Assembly: GCA_963210315.1 (NCBI GenBank)
Contig: OY723270.1
Location: forward strand, 1,116,001-1,180,000
From: Rhynchopus euleeides
Taxonomy: Eukaryota > Euglenozoa > Diplonemea > Diplonemida > Diplonemidae
Length of the DNA: 64,000 nucleotides
Reading direction: 5' to 3'
The notes under the pieces were generated by a model. The model ran no database searches and had not been told where the DNA came from. It saw nothing but the letters and a program-made list of their open reading frames with translations. Below, piece by piece: positions 1 to 10,892 of this stretch; position 1 is the first letter of the stretch, and the number at the start of each line of letters is the position of its first letter. The position numbers were made by a program, and so were the translations under genes.

Positions 1-3000
1 AACTGCTTCGAAGGGAGTGGGCCCTCTGCGCACGTCAAGCTCAACCCGCTGGACAGGCGAAGCATCGCAGGGCTTCTGAGGAAGCTGAGCGGCGCCACCG
101 TGCACGATGACATCGTGGGGATCATATTCGCCAAGTCGGGGGGGAACCCGGGCTTCGCCGAGCAGATCTTTGTCTCTCTGGTCGACCTCACGACGCCTGA
201 TGCCGACATCCCCCCGGGCAGCATCAGGTCCAACCCCGATGCGGAGGGGCCTGCAGAGGAGCTGAACCCCATCGTCGCTTCGCTCCTCTCCGGGTCTGGC
301 GGGGTGCTGCACATTAAGGAGGCGCCACGCCTGCCGGAGTCGCTCTGCAAGGAGTACATCATCAGCTTCCAGGATGGCGTGGATGCCGCATCACTGCCTC
401 TCCCGGATGGGATCGAAGGGATCATCGCAGGGAGGGTGGACAGGCTCTCTGCAAACCTGCAGAACTGCCTCAAATGTGCCAGCGTTGTCGGGAGCACCTT
501 CTCCCTCTCGGTTATGCGGCGCGTCGTCAAGGGGTCGGAGTCCAACGCGGTGGCGGAGTGGCTGTTGAAGCTGGAGCACATGGGATTCCTCACCTCCGGT
601 GGGCATGCCCCCGATGCGACCCGGGCGAGGAAGTCGAGAGATGGCACGGTGACAAGCCACAGCGGGCACCTCCGCGGAAGCACGTCGTTGCAGTTTGGGG
701 AGGGCTCAACCTACAGCTTCAGGCTGCAGGCCATGCGGGATGTCCTCTATTCAATCCTGCTCCCCGGCGAGAAGCGCGACATGCATCTCCTCGTTGCAGA
801 GGAGCTCGAGAAGGACCACCTCGCGAATGTGGTGGTCGACCCCAGCTCTCTGGTGACCCACTTCACCCAGGCGGGTGTCCCGAATAGGGCTGTGCTTTAC
901 TACGGCCTTGCCGCCGACATCCGCTTCCTCTCAGGGAGCATAGCCCCGGCGCTCGCGCTGTATCAGAAAGCTGTTGAGATCGCCTCAGGCATGGAGGAGG
1001 GCGACCCCCTCAAGCCTAAGGGGGGCGTGCGGTACCACTGGCTTGCGATGGTGGCGAACTTGCTGTGCTCCGTAGGGGATATCGCGGGGGCGGAGCAGGC
1101 CGCGTCGAAGGTGCTTTCCGACGTCGCGTCGCAGCCCCAGCTCCGCTCGGAAGTGTGGTCCTTCCGCCCCGGCAGGGGGGTGCACCCCGAGGGGGGCAGT
1201 GTGGCGCATCCTGCGTTCAGCACCAGCCACGGGGGCAGCTGTCACCTCGCTGTGCACAACGCGTTGGGCTGGAAGCGGCTGCTGAAGCTGACGGAGGGTC
1301 GTGCTGCAGCCTATGTCGTGCACCGCCACGAGGCCGCTGCTGCTGAAGCTGAGGAGAACCCGGGGATCCCGGCTGCAGGCAACCCGATCCGAGGTTCGGC
1401 ACCCACGGACAGCATCAACTGGAGTGCGTCCGGCGCGGGTGTGGTGCGGCTCGAGCACAGCGAGATGGCCAGCCGCAATATGAGCGCTAGCTCGCGCTCG
1501 CTGGGGTTGCGGCGCACGTCCTGCCCCTCCACCCTGCGCGGGATTCCCATCGGTGCAGGGGAAAACCAGCAGGGCTGCCGTTCCTCCCTGAAGAAGGGGC
1601 TGATGTACTACAAGCGTGACTCCGACGAGGTGAGCGTCGTGGATATCTTCCTCGCACGGCACGTGCTGGCGCAGGTGTGCACGGCGGATGGGGGGAGGCA
1701 GCTTATGCGGCACCACGCCATCTCCGCCCTGCTGGTGCTGGAGCACTACGCAGACCTGCTGATGGGGTTCCACCAACACTGCGTCGACCAGGCGAAGGCC
1801 ACACAGGCCCCAGCGGGGGCGGGGAAGGAAGGGGGCGGTGGCACTGCCTGGGGCAAGCGCTGCAGAGACGTGTCGCGGGATGCGCGCCGGTTTGAGGATG
1901 GTTTCAAAACGGTGGCGTATGCGAAGCGCGGGGTGCTGATGATGATCGCCGACATGTCAGACCCGAAACACACCTACTTCGGCATCGGGTCCAACCGGGG
2001 CAAGGCCGCACCCGATGCGGTGAAGGCGATGGAGCGAGCCGTGTCGCGCTACCCGGACGACTTCGTCGCGGTGGAGCGGTTCGGTGTCCTGATGTGCTGC
2101 CACTTCGGGGACTCCAAGACTGTCGAGCACTACCAGTCGCACCACCGCACGGTGCACTACGACACCGACTTTGCCACGGCAGGCGTGTTCTACCTCACCG
2201 CATGCGTTTTCGGCTGCTTCACCTCGCGCCCCTCCGACACCTCCGCCCGGCTGGTGGAGCTTGCAAAACTCTCCAACTCGAAGGACCACAAGAGGATCGA
2301 AGCGTGCGCCGCGCTGATGTCGCTCTATGTAGACATCCTCTTCGTGGGCCACGCATCCGCTGCAAAGCACGCAACCATGTCCCTCGCGAAGCTGCAGCTG
2401 GCGCAGGGCATCGTCCTGCCGCAGGACACCAGGCACTCTCTTTCGGGGCAGGCCTCTTCGGGGTGGAGGATGGGCCTTTGCGCCGACCGGCAGCTGGTCC
2501 TGCTGCTGCAGTGCATCGCAGCCCTCGTCGATGCGGAGTTTGCAGTGGAAGGGGCGGACCTGCAGCGTCTGGAGGCTGTGGCGGTCCTGCTGGACGAGGC
2601 GCACCAGTTCCCCCACACCTATGTGCTGATGGTGGCCCTGCACAGCTTCGTGGAAGCGCTGGTGCACCCGAAAGTTGCCGTGATGACGCGTGAGAATGGG
2701 GGCCTGCGGCAGGCGGCAAAGGCTGCCCTCCGGACGATGGGCAGTGTGGCGCGCACCCTCCCCGCGTGGAACGCAGCTGTGCATCTCTCTCAGGCATCGG
2801 TCGAGGTGTGGCGGAACGGCACCACCGGCAAGTCCGCGAGGAAGAAGACGAGGGTGTCTCTGGACGCTTGTTTTGTGGAGGCGAATCTGGCCTGCATGCC
2901 GTATTTCGCTGCCCGCAGCCTTGCGCTGGAGAGCATGTTGGTGGATGACGAAGACAGCCGCGTCGAGCAGCAGAGGCTGGCTGCCGAGGTGTTCATGAAG

Positions 3001-3054
3001 GCTGGTTCGTGCCAGGCACTCCAGGCCCGTTTCATGACATTGGGGCAAAGCTGA
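1..3054 (+). CDS. C-terminal part of a soluble-adenylyl-cyclase-type ATPase/TPR protein (5' end outside window)
   Basis: The frame is open from base 1 to a TGA at 3052-3054, giving 1,017 residues, and the gene starts upstream of the window. The first residues read like the end of a STAND/AAA-type ATPase: a 'LNPLD...I..LL' stretch followed by KSGGNPGFAEQ at nt 133-165, a motif style seen after the nucleotide-binding fold of soluble adenylyl cyclases. The rest is a long, mostly helical region with TPR-like stretches, for example around nt 890-985 (YYGLAADIRFLSG then ALALYQKAVEIA). In this family the catalytic cyclase domains lie N-terminal, so they would be off the left edge. No membrane segment is visible. 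A captured cyclase-domain fragment lies 5 kb downstream at 8034-8240. The assignment rests on pattern only; another STAND-ATPase/TPR regulator is possible. Confidence 0.6.
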   Translation, partial: NCFEGSGPSAHVKLNPLDRRSIAGLLRKLSGATVHDDIVGIIFAKSGGNPGFAEQIFVSLVDLTTPDADIPPGSIRSNPDAEGPAEELNPIVASLLSGSGGVLHIKEAPRLPESLCKEYIISFQDGVDAASLPLPDGIEGIIAGRVDRLSANLQNCLKCASVVGSTFSLSVMRRVVKGSESNAVAEWLLKLEHMGFLTSGGHAPDATRARKSRDGTVTSHSGHLRGSTSLQFGEGSTYSFRLQAMRDVLYSILLPGEKRDMHLLVAEELEKDHLANVVVDPSSLVTHFTQAGVPNRAVLYYGLAADIRFLSGSIAPALALYQKAVEIASGMEEGDPLKPKGGVRYHWLAMVANLLCSVGDIAGAEQAASKVLSDVASQPQLRSEVWSFRPGRGVHPEGGSVAHPAFSTSHGGSCHLAVHNALGWKRLLKLTEGRAAAYVVHRHEAAAAEAEENPGIPAAGNPIRGSAPTDSINWSASGAGVVRLEHSEMASRNMSASSRSLGLRRTSCPSTLRGIPIGAGENQQGCRSSLKKGLMYYKRDSDEVSVVDIFLARHVLAQVCTADGGRQLMRHHAISALLVLEHYADLLMGFHQHCVDQAKATQAPAGAGKEGGGGTAWGKRCRDVSRDARRFEDGFKTVAYAKRGVLMMIADMSDPKHTYFGIGSNRGKAAPDAVKAMERAVSRYPDDFVAVERFGVLMCCHFGDSKTVEHYQSHHRTVHYDTDFATAGVFYLTACVFGCFTSRPSDTSARLVELAKLSNSKDHKRIEACAALMSLYVDILFVGHASAAKHATMSLAKLQLAQGIVLPQDTRHSLSGQASSGWRMGLCADRQLVLLLQCIAALVDAEFAVEGADLQRLEAVAVLLDEAHQFPHTYVLMVALHSFVEALVHPKVAVMTRENGGLRQAAKAALRTMGSVARTLPAWNAAVHLSQASVEVWRNGTTGKSARKKTRVSLDACFVEANLACMPYFAARSLALESMLVDDEDSRVEQQRLAAEVFMKAGSCQALQARFMTLGQS

Positions 3055-4398
3055 AGACATCTTATCCAGGGAGGGTGGGGGCAAGGTGTCTTGTTTTGTT
3101 TGTTGGCACTCGTTTGCCGGTTTCCTCTTTTCTCTTGAAGCCGTCCAACTGCTCAGGTGTCTCATGTTCACAGGCGCTCCGCCTTTCAAGGCAGCTATCT
3201 CGTTGGAAGGTGGAAGCGCCATTGCGTCACAGAAAGAAGGAAATTATTGCGGCTGTGTCGCATTGTTTTCGTTTTTTTAGCACATGGATCGCACGGCGCG
3301 TGCCGGTGTTTGTGATACAACGCAGCCCGATATAATAAGTATTCAAGGCAGCACCTCCCCTTCCGCAGGGGCACAACACACCGCCGCTCGTGCGCACAAA
3401 CATAATTTTGGACTCTTTTTCTCCATCATCATTGAGAAGCCCATGCGCCACCATTCCCACATCAGTTGTATGTCCTGTGTCCACCAACTACAGGAGCAGC
3501 ACAAGAGTGGGGGGTAGGTTTACCTCGGCGTTGTGTTTCAGCACATTTTTGTGGTGCAATGCAGCATAGCTGTGTATGAGTGCTTTCCGACGGCCCCGCT
3601 TTCCTTTCTGTGTGTCTTACCCTATCCCCCGTCACATTGTGCACCCACACCCCGCACCCCACATCAAGGCAGCAGTCGGCACATTCATTGCATCCTCTCC
3701 GTTCTTTCTCAGGGCTTTCTGCGGGATAACACACCCCTTCACCCCCGGGTGCACAAACAAACCTACAAATATCTCATATTCGTGTCACGGGCAGCTCTGA
3801 AGAGACTGTTGCGGCACTACTCCCAGCAAGAATTTCAAACCGAACACATTATGGTGCATACACCAGCCCCTTGGTACCCTGGGAGGACCCCCTGATAATC
3901 GTATCGGGGCGTGCATTTTGTCAAATTCGAGGAACTCCATCAAAAATGAGACAGTGCGCTTCGGCCTTCCAGGGAAACCATAACCGCTCTTCCTGTATTT
4001 GCTGTAAGCTAGTTTGTGATACGTTGTGTTGTCGGGAACATTTTGGCTTGCCGGGGTGTACAGCATGCGTGGCGTTGCACGCTCTTTGTCACACACAACG
4101 CGTGCGAAAGAAAAAGAAATGGGGGAGCCTTTGCCCCACTGTGTTAAAACCATGCCAGGGTGCCGTCTCTTCTTTTATACGGGCTGGGCTCACCCGACTA
4201 TAGCTTTCGAGCAACAGCACCGCACCCCCCACCTCCCTGAGGGCATTGCTTGCTGAATACGAGTATTCTTCGGAAAACCCGGAATCTACATACGTGCATA
4301 CGTATGACCGTCTTTGGCAAGCACTGCCTGATGGGGTGGTGTTCACTATTCTGCATTTTTCTCAAGCTTTTTCACACACAACAAGAATCTTGTCACAG

Positions 4399-4506
4399 GG
4401 GGGTCTTCGCTACGGGGTGATCGTCAGTGCATTTTGGTGCATTTCCTGTTGAATTGGCTGAAAACTGACGAAGATTGTCGAAGTTTGTCGGCCAGCGGAG
4501 ACCCCC
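4399..4506 (+). mobile_element. MITE family A, copy 1 (108 bp)
   Basis: The ends are GGGGGTCTTCGCT and AGCGGAGACCCCC, a 13-bp terminal inverted repeat with one mismatch. It is flanked by ACAG on both sides; one extra G at the left makes the duplication read as 3 or 4 bp. The interior is the standard family sequence with CATTTTGGTGCATTT in the middle. It sits in a dispersed intergenic repeat whose related uninterrupted form is at 5505-5530 and 13180-13200. It codes for nothing. Confidence 0.85.
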
Positions 4507-5191
4507 ACAGTGAAAAAGATAATTGGCAGCGCTTTGGGTGACAACCACAATCTACCTTGCCTTGTTGCTATGACTGTCACCAACCTTCACCAAGAAAAAC
4601 ACGTGAGGTTTGTTCACCCGGGTTTGGCGCACAAACAAACTCGCGAAACATTCTGCCTTTTTCTCATAAGAAAAAAGGTGATAACAAAACGCGACAAGAA
4701 AATTTCTTGAACTGACCTTTTTTTGGCACCGCAGCGAAGGCGCGCCCCGCCCCGCCCCTCCGAGGCGTTGGGGCTTGACAGAGTTTTTTTTTTGCCTTTC
4801 TCCCAACAGCCGGGTGGGGGAGGGGGGGGCGCGGTGTGAATCAGTTTTTCTCAACACACGACCCATCCACCCTCCGTGGCGGAGGTGTGCTGGCAGGAAG
4901 CAACAGCCAGCAACACCCGCTCTGCTATGGAGCCCCCTTTGTTATGTTGTGGCATTGCGTTCCGTTTCTTCGTTTTTTCATAAAGCACACTCGTGTGAGC
5001 GGAAAGCGACCCACCACAGCTGCAACCAAACGTGCTCTATACACTAACCCCACCCTTCATCAGGCTCAGGGTGTGATCAGTTCAGGGTTTTGTGTGTAGA
5101 AGCGTCAGCGCAACAAACAAAAGGAAATTCATCAGAGCGGTTGTAGCTGTGAAGTGATACGGCGCTTTCACACAACGAGAAGCTTGTCACA

Positions 5192-5299
5192 GGGGGTCTT
5201 CGCTACGGGGTGATCGTCAGTGCATTTTGGTGCATTTCCTGTTGAATTGGCTGAAAACTGACGAAGTTTGTCGAAGTTTGTCGACCAGCGAAGACCCCC
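5192..5299 (+). mobile_element. MITE family A, copy 2 (108 bp)
   Basis: It has perfect GGGGGTCTTCGCT and AGCGAAGACCCCC ends, with ACA on both sides (5189-5191 and 5300-5302). Its flanks resemble those of copy 1, so copies 1 and 2 may descend from one insertion that was later duplicated along with the surrounding repeat. Confidence 0.88.
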
Positions 5300-6499
5300 A
5301 CACTGAAAAAGATAGTTGGTAGCGCTTTGGGTGACAAACACAATCTACCTTGACTTGTTGCTATGACTCTGCGCACATGCACACCAACCTTCATCAGGCA
5401 AAACACGTGAGGTTTGTTCACCCGGGTTTGGCGCCCAAACAAACAGCTTTATCTTCTTTTCGGGTGCACAAACAACGCCTTATCTTTTTGTACCACAACA
5501 GGGAACCTGTCACTGTCAAAAAGATAGTAGGCAGCGCTTGGGCAACAAATTCGGATTTGGCGCACAAACAACAGCCTTATCTTTTGTACCAGACACACCT
5601 GTGTGTCAGAGGAAATGCGACAGACACATGGAAGGATTCGGTGCGCAGCGACGCTTCTCATTGTTCTTCTCTATCTTCTTTGCTCTGCCATCAGCCCACT
5701 TTCTGTACTTCAGGCAGGTCAGCCGAGGCGCCGCACACAGGGGTGGGGGGGTGAGAGAGAGAGAGAGAAGTGTTTAAAAAAAAGGTGGATGCGTGCAATG
5801 CAAGCAAGTGACAGATTCCTGAAGTGTGTCAGTAGTATTTTTTGTCGGGATTCCAGTGTCACGGGCGAGCTGTTGAAGGCCCTCCGATCGATGTGCAGAA
5901 TGGGGGCTACCAGTTCGTGCGCTGCCTTCTGGCAGCGGGGTGTGCGTGCCGTGTCTGGTGGGGGATGTACGAACAGGGAACAGGGGACTCCTGCACGTTC
6001 AGGGTGTCAAAAATACAAGCGGTGGAGGGGCAGAGCTTTTTTGGGCAACACAAAAGACAACCCATCCTCAGTCTGCAGGGGGGGGGGGGGGGTTTGATTT
6101 TTTTGGTCTGCCCTGGGTTTTGGCACGGGAGACAACTATGCCCCCTGTATTGCTGTATGCGTGCAATGCAAGCAAGTGACATTCATGATCCCGCTTTGTA
6201 AATCATACGAATGGGGGTCTTCGCTGGTCGACAAACTTCGACAAACTTCGTCGTTCGTCACATAATTAGGAAAACGGCTGTTTCAGGGGGTTTTTCACCG
6301 AAGACGGCAGTGTTCTGACGACGACGACAGGGGTCTTCGACAAAAACTTCGTCAGCGAAGACCCCCCCCCAAAAATGAATTAAAAACCGGTTTTTCGGGG
6401 ATTCTCGCTGTTCGTCACCTGTCGTCAAATTTCGACAAAATTCGACAATTTTCACCTAAACCGACGGAAAATGCACCAAAATGCACCACCCACAGCCTG

Positions 6500-8028
6500 G
6501 GTCGGCCCAGGGTCTGGACACCACTCCTGGACCCGGCCCAGTACGGGCGAGATCGGCCCATAGCCGGCCCAGCACTGCCGAGATCGGCCCATGTCCGGCC
6601 CAGTACGTGCGAGATCGGCCCATAGCCGGCCCAGCACTGCCGAGATCGGCCCATGTCCGGCCCAGCACTGCCGAGATCGGCCCATAGCCGGCCCAGTACG
6701 GGCGAGATCGGCCCATAGCCGGCCCAGCACTGCCGAGATCGGCCCATGTCCGGCCCAGTACGTGCGAGATCGGCCCATAGCCGGCCCAGCACTGCCGAGA
6801 TCGGCCCATAGCCGGCCCAGTACGGGCGAGATCGGCCCATGTCCGGCCCAGTACGGGCGAGATCGGCCCGTAGCCGGCCCAGCACTGCCGAGATCGCCCA
6901 TAGCCGGCCCAGTACGGGGGAGATCGGCCCGTAGCCGTCCCAGCACTGCCGAGATCGGCCCATAGCCGGCCCAGTACGGGCGAGATCGGCCCATAGCCGG
7001 CCCAGCACTGCCGAGATCGGCCCATGTCCGGCCCAGTACGTGCGAGATCGGCCCATAGCCGGCCCAGCACTGCCGAGATCGGCCCATGTCCGGCCCAGCA
7101 CTGCCGAGATCGGCCCATAGCCGGCCCAGTACGGGCGAGATCGGCCCATAGCCGGCCCAGCACTGCCGAGATCGGCCCATGTCCGGCCCAGTACGTGCGA
7201 GATCGGCCCATAGCCGGCCCAGCACTGCCGAGATCGGCCCATAGCCGGCCCAGTACGGGCGAGATCGGCCCATAGCCGGCCCAGCACTGCCGAGATCGGC
7301 CCATGTCCGGCCCAGTACGTGCGAGATCGGCCCATAGCCGGCCCAGCACTGCCGAGATCGGCCCATAGCCGGCCCAGTACGGGCGAGATCGGCCCATGTC
7401 CGGCCCAGTACGGGCGAGATCGGCCCGTAGCCGGCCCAGCACTGCCGAGATCGGCCCATAGCCGGCCCAGTACGGGCGATATCGGCCCATGTCCGGCCCA
7501 GTACGGGCGAGATCGGCCCGTAGCCGGCCCAGCACTGCCGAGATCGCCCATAGCCGGCCCAGTACGGGCGAGATCGGCCCGTAGCCGTCCCAGCACTGCC
7601 GAGATCGGCCCATAGCCGGCCCAGTACGGGCGAGATCGGCCCATAGCCGGCCCAGCACTGCCGAGATCGGCCCATGTCCGGCCCAGCACTGCCGAGATCG
7701 GCCCATAGCCGGCCCAGTACGGGCGAGATCGGCCCATAGCCGGCCCAGCACTGCCGAGATCGGCCCATGTCCGGCCCAGTACGGCCGAGATCGGCCCGTA
7801 GCCGGCCCAGCACTGCCGAGATCGGCCCATAGCCGGCCCAGCACTGCCGAGATCGGCCCATGTCCGGCCCAGTACGGGCGAGATCGGCCCATAGCCGGCC
7901 CAGCACTGCCGAGATCGGCCCATAGCCGGCCCAGTACGTGCGAGATCGGCCCATAGCCGGCCCAGTACTGCCGAGATCGGCCCATGTCCGGCCCAGTACG
8001 GGCGAGATCGGCCCATAGCCGGCCTAGT
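6500..8028. repeat. 31-bp tandem array I (about 48 units)
   Basis: The units alternate between forms with GGCCCAGTACGGGCGAGATC and GGCCCAGCACTGCCGAGATC, separated by GGCCCATAGCC or GGCCCATGTCC. The period is 31 bp. Since 31 is not a multiple of 3 and the unit lacks stops, all frames stay open for about 1.5 kb on the minus strand, which produces spurious frames of about 500 residues. One unit at the left edge (6500-6530) looks like array II. Confidence 0.92.
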
Positions 8029-8033
8029 CGTAG

Positions 8034-8240
8034 GATGCTGAACGAAGACAGCCAGCAGGCGCTGCTCTTCGATGACTACTCCACAGAGACGAAGATCACG
8101 ACACTCGTGGTCACAGACGTGCAGGCCTCGACCCTCTGCTTGGAGAAGTCTTTCGAGGGAATGCGGGAGGCGCTAAAAATCCACAACCATGTGATCCGGA
8201 AGTGCATTGCGGGCATGGCGGGTATGAGGCAGGACATCGT
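8034..8240 (+). pseudogene. Captured fragment of a class III nucleotide cyclase domain
   Basis: The frame beginning with the ATG at 8035 encodes a start typical of class III adenylyl/guanylyl cyclase catalytic domains: ITTLVVTDVQAST, where the Asp would bind metal, then MREALKIHNHVIRKCI. The family pattern continues as HGGYEAGHRQ, but in another frame, so a 1-base change lies near 8205-8215. The homology stops at about 8240, where array II begins. About 60-70 residues of a roughly 180-residue domain remain, without the second metal site or the transition-state residues, so it cannot be an active cyclase. Its source is probably a host cyclase related to the gene at the left edge, though the matching region of that gene is outside the window. 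Confidence 0.72.
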
Positions 8241-8872
8241 CAGTGTCTGGACAGCACTCCTGGGCTCGGCCCAGGGACTGGACATCACTCCCTGGCTCGG
8301 CCCAGTGTCTGGACAGCACTCCTGGGCTCGGCCCAGGGACTGGACATCACTCCCTGGCTCGGCCCAGTGTCTGGACAGCACTCCTGGGCTCGGCCCAGGG
8401 TCTGGACACCACTCCTGGGCTCGGCCCAGTGTCTGGACACCACTCCCTGGCTCGGCCCAGGGACTGGACAGCACTCCTGAGCTCGGCCCAGTGTCTGGAC
8501 AGCACTCCTGGGCTCGGCCCAGGGTCTGGACACCACTCCCTGGCTCGGCCCAGGGTCTGGACATCACTCCCTGGCTCGGCCCAGGGTCTGGACATCACTC
8601 CTGGGCTCGGCCCAGGGTCTGGACAGCACTCCTGGGCTCGGCCCAGGGACTGGACAGCACTCCTGAGCTCGGCCCAGTGCCTGGACAGCACTCCTGGGCT
8701 CGGCCCAGGGACTGGACAGCACTCCTGAGCTCGGCCCAGTGCCTGGACAGCACTCCTGGGCTCGGCCCAGGGTCTGGACACCACTCCCTGGCTCGGCCCA
8801 GGGTCTGGACATCACTCCTGGGCTCGGCCCAGTGTCTGGACACGACTCGTCGGCTCGGCCCAGTGGGTCGAG
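8241..8872. repeat. 31-bp tandem array II (about 20 units)
   Basis: The units contain TCTGGACAGCACTCC then TGGGCTCGGCCCA, with a 31-bp period. They differ from array III mainly at a few fixed positions and share GGCCCA, GGACAGCACT and GGCTC with it. The array abuts the captured cyclase fragment without a spacer. Confidence 0.92.
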
Positions 8873-9590
8873 CCCAGGAGTGATGTCCAGACACTGTCTG
8901 GACGGGAAGCTCCCCGCAGTGAGTGGTCGGGGGCCGTGGCCACGACCTCGGGGTGATGTCCAGCCGAGCAGAACGTGGCGCCCGGAGTACCGAGTGTTTG
9001 CTCCACTCAGAGGGGGTTCGATGCAGGACCCCTTCCCAGTCATGATCTCCTCAGTGCCTCCATCGATCCCCTCCGTCAGGGATCTTGCTGTGTGTAACAT
9101 TAGCACAAGACCTAAACCCGCATCGCGTACCCATCCTTCGAAACCGTGCGATGTGCAATGTTGTGTTCATGTAGCTAGCTCGGAGAGTGTCTTAGCGAGC
9201 CCGCAAGGCTAGCTATATTTGCACCGTCCAACCAAATCTTGCTCAGCTTCGACTTGGCGCCGAGAGAGTTACGAGCGCTGCCCATAGAATCAGGTGTGCC
9301 GGGCGTGTGTGTCTTTATCAACACACGCAGACTCCTGCATACAGTAGACGGCCTACAGGCGAGGCGGAGTGTGACCTACTGTTGGGGGTGGTGAACTGGT
9401 CTGCGACGTCATCCTGCTGGTGTGCGACGTCTCCACCTCCTGCGGCACAGGGGGCCTTGTGATCTGGAGCGCTGGGGCAGCGCGGTGCAATGTCGGAGTG
9501 CGGACGGGCCAAGTCCCCCTGCTCCTGTGCATGCAGCGCAGATTTCTTGTTGCTGCGGTCCAGACAGCGGGCCGAGACCGGATGTGATGT
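8873..9590. other. Unique spacer inside the 5.0-kb transposon
   Basis: This 0.7-kb single-copy stretch lies between arrays II and III. No known gene or RNA is recognised. The part 9360-9580 has a stop-free minus-strand frame of normal protein composition before it enters the array, so it may be a second captured host fragment. A GCTAGC-rich part lies near 9172-9216. Confidence 0.4.
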
Positions 9591-9591
9591 C

Positions 9592-10892
9592 GGCCCACCC
9601 TCGGGACATCACTGCCTGGCTCGGCCCACCCTCTGGACAGGACTGCGTGGCTCGGCCCATTCTCGGGACAGCACTGCCTAGCTCGGCCCACCCTCGGGAC
9701 AGCACTGTCTGGCTCGGCCCGTTCTCGGGACAGCACTGTCTGGCTCGGCCCGTTCTCGGGACAGCACTGTCTGGCTCGGCCCATTCTCGGGACAGCACTG
9801 TCTGGCTCGGCCCACCCTTGGGACAGCACTGCCTGGCTCGGCCCATTCTCGGGACAGCACTGCCTAGCTCGGCCCACCCTCGGGACAGCACTGTCTGGCT
9901 CGGCCCGTTCTCGGGACAGCACTGTCTGGCTCGGCCCATTCTCGGGACAGCACTGTCTGGCTCGGCCCACCCTTGGGACAGCACTGCCTGGCTCGGCCCA
10001 TTCTCGGGACAGCACTGCCTAGCTCGGCCCACCCTCGGGACAGCACTGTCTGGCTCGGCCCGTTCTCGGGACAGCACTGTCTGGCTCGGCCCATTCTCGG
10101 GACAGCACTGTCTGGCTCGGCCCATTCTCGGGACAGCACTGTCTGGCTCGGCCCACCCTTGGGACAGCACTGCCTGGCTCGGCCCATTCTCGGGACAGCA
10201 CTGCCTAGCTCGGCCCACCCTCGGGACAGCACTGTCTGGCTCGGCCCGTTCTCGGGACAGCACTGTCTGGCTCGGCCCGTTCTCGGGACAGCACTGTCTG
10301 GCTCGGCCCATTCTCGGGACAGCACTGTCTGGCTCGGCCCATTCTCGGGACAGCACTGTCTGGCTCGGCCCACCCTTGGGACAGCACTGCCTGGCTCGGC
10401 CCATTCTCGGGACAGCACTGCCTAGCTCGGCCCACCCTCGGGACAGCACTGTCTGGCTCGGCCCGTTCTCGGGACAGCACTGTCTGGCTCGGCCCATTCT
10501 CGGGACAGCACTGTCTGGCTCGGCCCACCCTTGGGACAGCACTGCCTGGCTCGGCCCATTCTCGGGACAGCACTGCCTAGCTCGGCCCACCCTCGGGACA
10601 GCACCGTCTGGCTCGGCCCGTTCTCGGGACAGCACTGTCTGGCTCGGCCCATTCTCGGGACAGCACTGTCTGGCTCGGCCCACCCTTGGGACAGCACTGC
10701 CTGGCTCGGCCCATTCTCGGGACAGCACTGTCTGGCTCGGCCCGTTCTCGGGACAGCACTGTCTGGCTCGGCCCACCCTTGGGACAGCACTGCCTGGCTC
10801 GGCCCATTCTCGGGACATCACTGTCTGGCTCGGCCCACCCTTGGGACAGCACTGTCTGGCTCGGCCCGTTCTCGGGACAGCACTGCCTGGCT
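9592..10892. repeat. 31-bp tandem array III (about 42 units)
   Basis: The units contain CTCGGGACAGCACTGTCTGG followed by CTCGGCCCA, with a 31-bp period. Variants alternate in a higher-order pattern: units reading CCCACCCTTGGG recur every few repeats, next to units reading CCCATTCTCGGG or CCCGTTCTCGGG. This suggests expansion by multi-unit duplication. Confidence 0.92.

Larger units (their letters stand above)
3055..6212. other. Intergenic region with dispersed repeats and two family A MITEs
   Basis: No convincing gene is seen; the open frames here are short and of mixed composition. The stretch holds two 108-bp MITEs (4399-4506 and 5192-5299). It also holds several copies of a dispersed sequence containing 'AAAAAGATAGTAGGCAGCGC' and 'GATTTGGCGCACAAACAAC', which recur at 13.2 kb, 13.7 kb, 14.0 kb and just before the ATG at 26,978. 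A purine run of GAGAGA lies near 5755-5768. Short T- and C-rich tracts are common. Confidence 0.6.

Noticed and set aside
5690-5720. Similarity to a kinetoplastid or diplonemid spliced-leader sequence (TTTCTGTACTT)
   Set aside because: Only 11 bases agree, and there is no following donor site or tandem arrangement.
6415-8016. Minus-strand frames of 500-533 codons in three phases
   Set aside because: They are the three phases of one stop-free 31-bp repeat. The period is not a multiple of 3, so each reads the same peptide cyclically. No start or codon bias supports a gene.
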